Shown here one piece after another: positions 8,992-15,949 of a stretch of DNA of 64,000 nt; the first letter of the stretch is position 1; every line of letters starts with the position of its first letter. Below the pieces are notes generated by a model that ran no database searches, was not told where the DNA came from, and saw only the letters and a program-made list of their open reading frames with translations. The stretch comes from DATBGZ01 sp036557785 (GTDB lineage: Bacteria > Actinomycetota > Actinomycetes > Mycobacteriales > Micromonosporaceae). The translations under genes were made by a program, and so were the position numbers. Where the stretch lies: assembly GCA_036557785.1 (NCBI GenBank), contig DATBGZ010000012.1, positions 74,457-138,456 of the forward strand. Reading direction: 5' to 3'.

Positions 8992-9780
8992 TCACCCTGG
9001 CGGCGCCAGGACGGCCGACACCTCGCGAGCGGTGCGCAGCAGATGATCGCGCACGTCACTGGTGTGGTCGACCAGATGGTCGGCTGGGGTCGCGCAGGCC
9101 AGGACGAGGCGCCGCTCCGGGTCGCGGTCGGCGTGCACCACTACGGCGCCGCAGCCCAGGCCGTCACGGAACTGGGCGATCTCGGTCTGCATGCCTCTGC
9201 GTTCGCCGGCGGCGATATCGGCCTCCAACGCCTCTGGCTCTTTGAGCGTGAAGCCGGTATATGTGCGCATGCCCTGATCTTTGAGATACCGCACCCGCTG
9301 GTCGGTGCTGAGGGTGGAGAGCAGCGCTTTGCCGAGCGCGGTCGCGTGCGCACCCTCGTCGAACCCGGGAATGAGGTCCTCCAGGTGCGGCGAACGGTAG
9401 CCCTCCGCAGTGGTCGTGACGGTTACCTGCCCGCCCACGAAGCCGCCCAGGAAGTGGCTGAAGCCGCTCTCCCCGGCGGCCCGCCGTAACACCTGCATCA
9501 CCGTGGCCGGGGCCCGGAAAGCGGCCACCAGCTCCCGGAACCGGTCCGCCACCTCGAGCCCGACGGTGTAGGTGCCATCGTCGCGGCGGGTGACGTACCC
9601 CTCGTAGGCGAGAGTGCGGATCAGGTGGTAGGTGGTCGCCGTGGTGAACTCGCATCGACGAGCGATCTGCTTGACCGTGAGGCCGCGGGCAGTCTGACCG
9701 ACGGCCTCGAGCACGCGTAGGGCTCGCGAGACACTGCGGATCAGGTCGGACGGCTCGTCGTTCGGATGCCGTACGACCAT
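8992..9780 (-). CDS. IclR-family transcriptional regulator
   Basis: A DNA-binding regulator with an N-terminal winged helix-turn-helix (about residues 12-72, with GLTVKQIARRCEFTTATTYH) and a C-terminal effector-binding domain (about 85-260). I chose the ATG at 9780 because AAGGGGGG stands just upstream on the minus strand. The reading frame stays open to an ATG at 9876, which would add 32 poorly conserved residues. Neighbouring genes give no catabolic operon, so the ligand is unknown. Confidence 0.88.
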   Translation of the reverse strand: MVVRHPNDEPSDLIRSVSRALRVLEAVGQTARGLTVKQIARRCEFTTATTYHLIRTLAYEGYVTRRDDGTYTVGLEVADRFRELVAAFRAPATVMQVLRRAAGESGFSHFLGGFVGGQVTVTTTAEGYRSPHLEDLIPGFDEGAHATALGKALLSTLSTDQRVRYLKDQGMRTYTGFTLKEPEALEADIAAGERRGMQTEIAQFRDGLGCGAVVVHADRDPERRLVLACATPADHLVDHTSDVRDHLLRTAREVSAVLAPPG

Positions 9781-9906
9781 GGTCCGCCCCCCTTCGGATC
9801 CGTCAGGCACCTGTGCCGCCGGCCTGACCCCGTTCCGCCCACCTGGTTCGTCGCTCACGTTTCCTTGCTCACTCAACCTCAGGGTCTGGCGGACGTCAAC
9901 GGGTCG

Positions 9907-10842
9907 TCACGAGGCGATCACGCTATCCGCGGCCGAGATCGTGGGCGCCGCGACGACCGGCGTGCGGGTGGTGGACCGCAGCCTCCTGATCCCGTCCCAC
10001 GTGAAGACGGCCAGCGCTACCCAGACCAGACCAAAGCCGGCGAGGCGGGCCGCGGGCATCGGCTCGCCGAGGATCAATACCCCGCAGCCGAGTTGGAGGA
10101 TGGGCGCGATGTACTGCAGAAGTCCGATAGCCGACAGGGGGATGCGGTTGGCGGCAGCAGCGAAGGCGATCAAGGGGATGCCCGTGACCACGCCCGATGC
10201 GACGAGCAGGGCCGTGTGCGCCGCCGAGACATGGCCGAACGTGGAGTCACCAGTGCTCGCCATCACGACCAAGTAGGCGCTCGCGGGAAGCGTGAGCAGC
10301 CCGGACTCGATCGCCAGACCCTCGGTTGCCGGCACCGCGAGGCGCTTCTTGATCAGCCCGTACAGCCCGAACGACGCGGCGAGCACCAGGGCGAGCACGG
10401 GCAATTGTCCATAGTCGACGGTCAGCACGCCGACCGCGAGCGCGCCGATGCCGATGGCCACCCACTGCGGCACGCTCAGCCGTTCGCGCAGCACGATCAC
10501 GCCGAGCAGCACGGTGACCAGGGGGTTGATGAAGTAGCCCAGCGACGTCTCCACGACCCGGTCCGCGTTGACGCCATAGATGTAGGTTCCCCAGTTGATC
10601 GCGATCAGGGTCGCCGCCACGGCGATCCGGCCAATGGTCCGGGCGCGGAGCAGGCCCCGCAGCCGGCGCCACGATCGCGACACCGCGATGAGGACGAGGA
10701 CGAAGACCAGCGACCACACGATGCGGTGAGCCAGGATCTCCAGCGGCGTCGACGGGCGCAGCAGGCGCCAGTAGAGCGGGAACAGTCCCCAGCACAGGTA
10801 GGCGACGAGACCGGAGACGTAGCCCGCGCGACTGGTGCTCAT
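9907..10842 (-). CDS. rarD: RarD-type EamA permease
   Basis: A 311-residue integral membrane transporter of the drug/metabolite superfamily with about ten helices in two EamA repeats. The N-terminus (SGLVAYLCWGLFPLYWRLL) and the segment INWGTYIYGVNADRVVETSL are typical of the RarD subgroup, which is often labelled chloramphenicol-sensitivity protein. The real substrate is not known from sequence. The C-terminal tail after residue ~285 is hydrophilic. It stands alone on the minus strand between the GNAT gene and the IclR gene. Confidence 0.88.
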   Translation of the reverse strand: MSTSRAGYVSGLVAYLCWGLFPLYWRLLRPSTPLEILAHRIVWSLVFVLVLIAVSRSWRRLRGLLRARTIGRIAVAATLIAINWGTYIYGVNADRVVETSLGYFINPLVTVLLGVIVLRERLSVPQWVAIGIGALAVGVLTVDYGQLPVLALVLAASFGLYGLIKKRLAVPATEGLAIESGLLTLPASAYLVVMASTGDSTFGHVSAAHTALLVASGVVTGIPLIAFAAAANRIPLSAIGLLQYIAPILQLGCGVLILGEPMPAARLAGFGLVWVALAVFTWDGIRRLRSTTRTPVVAAPTISAADSVIAS

Positions 10843-10878
10843 CCCTACACCGTAAGGCCCATGGACGGTCTTTGGTCG

Positions 10879-11343
10879 TTAGCTGTCAGCGACGTCACGC
10901 TCAGGCACGCCGACGCTCCTGCGGTCGATCTCCATGAAGCGCGACGGGTCCGCCAGGTCGTCGAAGCCGGCCCGCCGGTAGACCTCGTGCGCGTCCGCCG
11001 TCGCGAGCACGATGCGCGGCACGCCCAGATCCAGCAGGTCGGCCACGATGCCGCCGGCGAGCCAGGTGCCCAGCCCACGGCCGCGCGAGCCCGGTTCGAC
11101 GTACACGTCGCAGATCCAGGCGTACGTGGCGCGGTCGGTGACCGCGCGTGCGATCCCGACCTGGCGACCGGTCGGCGCGTAGACCCCGTAGCAGATCGAG
11201 TTCGCTATCGACGTAGCGACCGCGGTCGCGGACCGGCCGAGCGCCCAGTACGCATCGGTGGACAGCCATTCGTGCACCCGTCCCGGCTCCAGGCGAGATG
11301 GGTCCGTATCAATCTCGAATCCGTCGTCTCGGCGCAGCAGCAT
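10879..11343 (-). CDS. GNAT-family N-acetyltransferase
   Basis: A 154-residue single-domain acetyl-CoA-dependent acetyltransferase. The acetyl-CoA pyrophosphate-binding loop is visible as RGRGLGTWL near residue 95, following the strand WICDVYVEP. The C-terminal VYRRAGFDDL is the usual closing motif. The substrate is unknown. It lies 36 bases upstream of the rarD gene on the same strand and may be co-transcribed with it. Confidence 0.88.
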   Translation of the reverse strand: MLLRRDDGFEIDTDPSRLEPGRVHEWLSTDAYWALGRSATAVATSIANSICYGVYAPTGRQVGIARAVTDRATYAWICDVYVEPGSRGRGLGTWLAGGIVADLLDLGVPRIVLATADAHEVYRRAGFDDLADPSRFMEIDRRSVGVPERDVADS

Positions 11344-11492
11344 GCCGCGACCCTAGCTACCGCCGGGCCCGTCGCGCGACGGTTTGCCGGATGGTGCACA
11401 TCGCCAGCATCGGCCGCGCCGGAGGACGAGATCGCTACCCGGCGACCGGCCTGGACCCGGGCCGGCGGACCGACTCCGCCGGCCCGCCCGGC

Positions 11493-11795
11493 TCAGGCAC
11501 CGGTGATCAGGTCGACCCCCCGCTTGTCGGCCTGAACGTAGATCTGCACCGCGCGCTGCAAGCCGGCGTTGATCTGCTGGAGCTTGGTCAGGATCGTGTC
11601 GGCGTCCGCGTGCCACTGCCGCTGGCGGGCATGGAACGCCTCCTGTGCATCGCCGTCCCATCCGGCCAGCAGCCGCTCGCCATCGTGGTCGATCTCCTCG
11701 AGCAGCTCGCGAATCCGACGCGCTGCCGCGTCGATGGCCAGATGGGCGTCCATGCATACGGCAGGGTTGATGGAGAAGGCGTGGCTACCCGTCAT
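11493..11795 (-). CDS. WXG100-family (ESAT-6-like) secreted protein, second of a pair
   Basis: A 100-residue helical-hairpin protein of the WXG100 type. The turn motif is W-D-G (GWDGDAQEAFHARQ), flanked by two amphipathic helices without a signal peptide. It starts two bases after the stop of the other WXG100 gene, a typical pair for an ESX (type VII) heterodimer. The C-terminus lacks an obvious YxxxD/E export tag. Its role as a substrate is inferred from family and from eccB and the mycosin gene nearby. An unrelated 149-base non-coding stretch follows. Confidence 0.85.
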   Translation of the reverse strand: MTGSHAFSINPAVCMDAHLAIDAAARRIRELLEEIDHDGERLLAGWDGDAQEAFHARQRQWHADADTILTKLQQINAGLQRAVQIYVQADKRGVDLITGA

Positions 11796-11797
11796 CG

Positions 11798-12115
11798 TCA
11801 GACCCCCCGGTTGTCGAGGGGAAGCGGGATGCGTACCGCTTCCGTGGCCTCATCGGTGGCGGCGACGCTGACGTTCGCGTACGCGCGCACCGATTCCGCG
11901 GCCTGCCTCAGCAAGCCGATCAGTCGAGCCTGCTGCGTGCCCCACATCTCGCTGACGGACTGGAAACCCAGCCCGGCGGAGCCGCTCCAGGCAGGCCGGG
12001 TCTGCTCGACCCACCGCTGGACGGTCCGTAACTGTTCGTCGATCTGGTCGCTGTTGGACTCGAACCGACCCGCGATGCGCGCGAGTTCGGCCGGATCCAG
12101 GCCGCTCTTGGACAC
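11798..12115 (-). CDS. WXG100-family (ESAT-6-like) secreted protein, first of a pair
   Basis: A 105-residue WXG100 protein with the motif W-S-G (PAWSGSAGLGFQ) near residue 43 between two predicted helices. I chose the GTG at 12115, preceded on the minus strand by GAAGGGG eight bases away. The frame is open far upstream, but those residues are not helical or conserved-looking. It is likely the heterodimer partner of the product encoded at 11493-11795. A perfect 12-bp inverted repeat lies in the leader just before the ribosome-binding site. Confidence 0.85.
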   Translation of the reverse strand: MSKSGLDPAELARIAGRFESNSDQIDEQLRTVQRWVEQTRPAWSGSAGLGFQSVSEMWGTQQARLIGLLRQAAESVRAYANVSVAATDEATEAVRIPLPLDNRGV

Positions 12116-12137
12116 CTCCCGTACCCCTTCTCTCGCT

Positions 12138-12167
12138 CCTATCGACACCTCGCATGGTGTCGATAGG
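12138..12167. promoter_or_regulatory. Perfect 12-bp inverted repeat before the WXG100 pair
   Basis: The arms CCTATCGACACC (12138-12149) and GGTGTCGATAGG (12156-12167) are perfect reverse complements separated by six bases. The element sits about 22 bases upstream of the GTG start of the first WXG100 gene and immediately before its ribosome-binding stretch. It could be an operator for a dimeric regulator or an RNA hairpin that controls translation. No run of T follows, so a plain terminator is less likely. Confidence 0.6.
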
Positions 12168-12213
12168 TGACGGTAGCCGCGAGCGGTGGCCCGAGCCACC
12201 CCGAACTTAAACC

Positions 12214-12222
12214 TGTGGATAA
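12214..12222 (-). promoter_or_regulatory. DnaA box-like 9-mer
   Basis: TGTGGATAA here is the reverse complement of the consensus DnaA box TTATCCACA. It lies in the 152-base intergenic region between eccB and the WXG100 pair. A single box may occur by chance, but this window has four perfect boxes, all in intergenic DNA. Confidence 0.4.
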
Positions 12223-12267
12223 CTCCCGGCATGAGACCCAAAACCACCCGGCCGTTCGGGTGCGGCG

Positions 12268-13650
12268 TCAGCCCACGGGCAGGACCGCCGCGGCCGGGTC
12301 GAGAGCGGGACCCGGCGGCACGAGCGAGACCAGCGACGCGGGCAGGCGCAGCGGCGTCACGCCGCCGTATCCCAGCGTGTCCAGTACTTTGGCTGACGGC
12401 ACCGCGAAGCGAAGGCCGAGATCCGTGATCACGCAGATCGATCCGCTCTCGGCGGCAGCGGTGGCCAGCGACTCGACGAGCGCGCCCCGGCCGGGCGGTA
12501 CGTCGACCCGTGGCGCTGGCGCACCGAGAGTCGGCGCCGGGATCGCGGAGACGCTCAGTGTGGGCAGCGTCTCGCCTGGCCTGAAGGTCGCGCACACCGC
12601 GTCGTGCTCGCCGGGATGTACCTGGGTCGGGGTGTCGCCTGGCGGCGCGTCATCACCGGTCGGGATGAGCGAGCCCACCTTTCGCGCGCTGGCGTAGGCG
12701 GCGGCACTGAGCCGTCGCGGCGGATCACCGCCGTTTGCCCCCTGTGCCACCAGAAGAGCGGCCTGGACCGCCGACACGTCGCTGACGCCATCGGGGAGAG
12801 CGACGCCGAACAGCCGCCCACCATCGGGGTTCTCGACCACGAAGACCTCGCCCGCCTGCAGGCCCGGCACCGCGGAGGCGCCGCCGTCTCCGGCGACCTC
12901 GATCGCCGCGAGGTCGGCGCCCGCCGGGATCGCGTTGAGCACTGCCGCCGCGACCGGGGTGGCGGAGCCCTTGGGCCAGGTGAACGCCGCGAGCACGAGG
13001 TCGGGGTCCCGGATGGCGAAGCGCCGGTTGTTCCAGAGCAGATGGAACTGACCGTTGGGGTCCAGGGCGAGCACCGCCCCGGCGCCCAAGGGCTGCGCAT
13101 CCGGCGCCCATCCGACGCGCAGGATCGAGCCGTCGGGGGGCGGGACACCCGTGGCGGGCGCCTCGGTGCACAGCGTCCACGGGCCGGCGACCAGCGCATC
13201 CGGCCGGGGCAAGGGATCCGGGGCCCCGGGGATGCCCACCGGTGCGCCCCGCGGTACGTCGCGAAGCTCCCGCGCCGGGACGAGCACTGTCGCGTCGGTG
13301 CCGAGAATGAGCATCGCCGAGGTGTGGTTCAGCACCGGGTACAGCGTGCTGCTCAGCAGCACGTACCGGGCGCCGGTCTCCTTCTCGATGATGGTGGCCC
13401 GGCCGTCGCGCCACGCACCCGCGCTGTCGGGACGCAGCAACCCGTACACGCCGACGGCGGCCACCGCGAGCACGGCGATCATCACGCTGGCGAACAGGGA
13501 TCCGCTGATGCGTCGGGTCGGGGCGGCCGGCGGGTCAGGGTCGCGCATCGCCAGGGCGCCGACCGCGCGCTGGAACGCGAACTGGTGGGAGTGCAGATCG
13601 GGCGGGCGCAGGCCGGAATGGGCGGACGAACTCTCCGATCGCGACGCCAT
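12268..13650 (-). CDS. eccB: Type VII secretion protein EccB
   Basis: Membrane-anchored core component of an ESX/type VII secretion system (460 residues, usual length about 480). The N-terminus has the family pattern SHQFAFQRAVGALAMRDPDP followed by one transmembrane helix (about residues 50-72); the rest is a large extracytoplasmic domain with several Cys. I chose the ATG at 13650 because GGGAGGA lies three bases before it; an upstream ATG at 13731 is less likely. In mycobacteria EccB forms the membrane complex with EccC, EccD and EccE, none of which is encoded in this window. Confidence 0.92.
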   Translation of the reverse strand: MASRSESSSAHSGLRPPDLHSHQFAFQRAVGALAMRDPDPPAAPTRRISGSLFASVMIAVLAVAAVGVYGLLRPDSAGAWRDGRATIIEKETGARYVLLSSTLYPVLNHTSAMLILGTDATVLVPARELRDVPRGAPVGIPGAPDPLPRPDALVAGPWTLCTEAPATGVPPPDGSILRVGWAPDAQPLGAGAVLALDPNGQFHLLWNNRRFAIRDPDLVLAAFTWPKGSATPVAAAVLNAIPAGADLAAIEVAGDGGASAVPGLQAGEVFVVENPDGGRLFGVALPDGVSDVSAVQAALLVAQGANGGDPPRRLSAAAYASARKVGSLIPTGDDAPPGDTPTQVHPGEHDAVCATFRPGETLPTLSVSAIPAPTLGAPAPRVDVPPGRGALVESLATAAAESGSICVITDLGLRFAVPSAKVLDTLGYGGVTPLRLPASLVSLVPPGPALDPAAAVLPVG

Positions 13651-13741
13651 TGATCCTCCCTCATGGATATCTCGGGAGAGACTACGCAGGAAGGCCGGTG
13701 CTCGGCTGTCCCTGGTGGCGTGGTTGTGCAACGATCGCGCG

Positions 13742-14533
13742 ATGGTACGTCGAATCTTCGGCTTGCTCGTCCCCTTCGCCGGGTCGGCTCTCGCGGTCTA
13801 TCTGGCCACCCTCGTGTTCGACCAGGACCGGTTCGACCATGTCGTCTCGCTGCAGGTCGCCCAGGGCGATCACCGGGCGACCGCCCAGACAGTCGCGAGC
13901 GTGGCGGTCATCTTCGGCCTCGTGAACCTTCTCGTGAAGCCGGTCGTGCGGCTCTTCACCTTCCCGATCCGGATCCTCAGCTTCGGCCTCTTCTCGCTCG
14001 TGATCAACGCCGGGATGCTGCTGCTGACCGGCTACGTCGCCAACCTCGACCGGATCAACCTCCCGTTCCACGTCAAGATCTCCCCGTGGGTGATCGCGGC
14101 CGCGGCCTTCATCGGCATCGCCGCCGGCATCGTCAACTGGATCGGCGACAAGATCACCACCCCGGTCAAGAAGAAGGTCAAGGTCGTCGAGCGGGTCGTG
14201 GAGCGAGTGGTGGAGAAGCCTGCTCCCCAGGTGCCGCAGTACCAGCCCCGGCAGCAGTCGCGCCCCGCGCCCCGGCCACAGCAGCAGTACACGCCGCCAC
14301 CGGCGCCCCAGTACACGCCGCCGCCGGCCGCGCCGTCGCAGCCGCAGTACGGACCGCCACCGCAGTACGGACCGCCACCGCAGTACGGGCCCCCGCCCCA
14401 GTACGGGCCCCCGCCCCAGTACGGTCCGGGATCCGGGTACGGCCAGGGTCAGGGCTACGGCCAGGGCCAGTCGTACGGGTCGGGCCAGAGCTATGGACAG
14501 GACCAGTCGTACGGGTCGGGTCAATCGTCCTGA
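13742..14533 (+). CDS. Phage holin family-4-like membrane protein with Pro/Gln/Tyr/Gly repeat tail
   Basis: A 263-residue protein. Residues 1-~140 contain four hydrophobic helices and match the small Phage_holin_4/YvlD-type membrane family (MVRRIFGLLVPFAGSALAVY; LVKPVVRLFTFPIRILSFGL). These proteins are usually chromosomal and not true phage holins. A basic, Val-rich segment follows (VKKKVKVVERVVERVVEKP), then a ~100-residue low-complexity tail with PQYGPP repeats and (S/G)YGQGQ repeats. It lies between eccB and the mycosin gene but on the opposite strand, and its 3' end overlaps the mycosin 3' end by 13 bases. Function unknown. Confidence 0.75.
   Translation: MVRRIFGLLVPFAGSALAVYLATLVFDQDRFDHVVSLQVAQGDHRATAQTVASVAVIFGLVNLLVKPVVRLFTFPIRILSFGLFSLVINAGMLLLTGYVANLDRINLPFHVKISPWVIAAAAFIGIAAGIVNWIGDKITTPVKKKVKVVERVVERVVEKPAPQVPQYQPRQQSRPAPRPQQQYTPPPAPQYTPPPAAPSQPQYGPPPQYGPPPQYGPPPQYGPPPQYGPGSGYGQGQGYGQGQSYGSGQSYGQDQSYGSGQSS
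14345..14428 (+). repeat. 18-nt tandem repeats encoding PQYGPP units
   Basis: Four 18-base units begin at 14345, 14363, 14381 and 14399, with a partial fifth from 14417. The first two share CAGTACGGACCGCCACCG and the next two CAGTACGGGCCCCCGCCC. They encode the QYGPPP repeats in the tail of the holin-like protein. Pairs of identical units suggest recent duplication by slippage or recombination. Confidence 0.85.
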
Positions 14534-15771
14534 AGTCGTCCGGGGCGCCAGTGGCGCCGCCGGCCGGCCGGCGCGGCCAGCGCCAGGGCGATGACCAGGA
14601 GCGCCGCGAACAGCAGCGCACCGGACGTCGCGAGGACCCGGGCGGAGGGGGCGGTGCCCGGCGCGGGCTGGCGGGCAGCCGGCGGCACGACTGGTGTCCG
14701 CCTTTCCAGGACTGTGGGCGTCGATGCGGGCACCACCTCGGTCAGCGCGCGCAACGGGTTCACCACGCCGTACCCGTACTCAGGCGACGGCTGCCCGCCT
14801 GACGGGGGGTCGGCGGTGGCGATCAGCCGCCGTACCACCTCGGCCCGGCTCAAGCTTGGCCAGCGTGCCCGGATCAGGGCGGCCGTGGCCGCGACGAACG
14901 GCACGGCGAAGCTGGTGCCCGAGACCAGCACGTGGCCCGAGCCGCGCGCCGCCGCCAGCACGCGATCGCCCGGGGCCACGAGATCGACGTAGGGGCCAAC
15001 CTGGGACTGGGCGTACCGGGCCCCGGTGCCGTCGATCGCCCCGACCCCGACCACGCCGTCGTACGCCGCCGGGAACGGCGTCGGGTTGCCCCGCTGGAAG
15101 TCGTTGCCGACGGCGGCGACCACGACGATCTCAGCGTCGAGCGCGTCCCGGATCGCGGCGCGCAATGCCGGGCTGTCGGTCGTCGTCGAGATCGACAGGT
15201 TGAGCACTGCCGGCTTCGGTCGCGCCGCCACCGCCGCGTGGATTCCGGCGACCAGCTCCGCGATGTCACCGGAGCCGACGAGCCCGTTGTCGGTCTCGAT
15301 GCGGTCGCCGACCCTGATCGAGAGGATCGTCGCCGCGGGCGCCACTCCGAGCAGTCCGGAGCCAGCAGTCGGCCTCGCCGCGATGATGCTCGCCACGGCC
15401 GTGCCGTGGCCGGCACAGTCGTCCAGTCCGCGTCCGCTGGCCTCGAGCATGTCCCCGCCGCCGCGCACCGCCGCGGCCAACTGCGGGTGGGCCGGATCCA
15501 CCCCGCTGTCCAGCACCGCAACCGTGACGCCATCGCCACGGCTGATCCGGCCGAGATCGGGCAGGTCGTAGCGTCCCTGGGCCCAGCCGGTGGAGGTCGC
15601 CACCGGGCTGGGCGAAGGCTGGGTCGGGCAGATCCGGGCGCCGATCCCGGCCCTGTCCGGGGTGCCGGGCCCGGCCGCGGCCGCCCTCGCTGGGGCGGTC
15701 AGGACAGCGGCGACGAGGAGCGCCGCGACCATGGACGCCGAGGGTCGGAGCGGTAATGTGTGTGCCGACAT
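14521..15771 (-). CDS. mycP: Mycosin, type VII secretion-associated subtilisin-like serine protease
   Basis: Membrane-anchored S8 serine protease of ESX systems (416 residues). An N-terminal signal peptide ends near ALLVAAVLTAPARA (about residue 30). The catalytic triad is Asp88 (VAVLDSGVDP), His122 (GHGTAVAS) and Ser287 (SGTSFAVPF), with oxyanion Asn223 (AAVGNDF). A single C-terminal transmembrane helix (about 377-402) is followed by a short basic cytoplasmic end. The start at ATG 15771 gives a normal signal peptide; the frame remains open upstream. Mycosins stabilise the ESX membrane complex and cleave some substrates. It follows the same strand as eccB, although the holin-like gene is inserted between them. 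Confidence 0.9.
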   Translation of the reverse strand: MSAHTLPLRPSASMVAALLVAAVLTAPARAAAAGPGTPDRAGIGARICPTQPSPSPVATSTGWAQGRYDLPDLGRISRGDGVTVAVLDSGVDPAHPQLAAAVRGGGDMLEASGRGLDDCAGHGTAVASIIAARPTAGSGLLGVAPAATILSIRVGDRIETDNGLVGSGDIAELVAGIHAAVAARPKPAVLNLSISTTTDSPALRAAIRDALDAEIVVVAAVGNDFQRGNPTPFPAAYDGVVGVGAIDGTGARYAQSQVGPYVDLVAPGDRVLAAARGSGHVLVSGTSFAVPFVAATAALIRARWPSLSRAEVVRRLIATADPPSGGQPSPEYGYGVVNPLRALTEVVPASTPTVLERRTPVVPPAARQPAPGTAPSARVLATSGALLFAALLVIALALAAPAGRRRHWRPGRLQDD

Positions 15772-15949
15772 CGATGAGATGCTAGACCGGCAGACCCGGC
15801 GTCGTTGTCCCGTCCGGCACCGATGATCACGACCGGCCACGCCCCGCGATGGGCGTTCGTGTGGCGGGTCACGATGCCGGCTCACCGCAGTGGTGGCGGA
15901 TCGGGCGGGCCTTGTAGTTTGTGTGGGCAGGGTAGGAGGGGAGGTGGCC

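Noticed and set aside
9780..9876. Upstream extension of the IclR regulator
   Set aside because: The extra 32 residues are non-conserved, and a strong ribosome-binding site lies before ATG 9780.
14345..14428. CRISPR-like tandem repeats
   Set aside because: Units are contiguous 18-mers without spacers and are inside a coding frame; they encode PQYGPP repeats. No CRISPR array or cas gene is present.
13742..14533. Holin-like gene as a sign of a prophage
   Set aside because: No phage structural, integrase or lysis genes are nearby, and the family is chromosomal in many bacteria.
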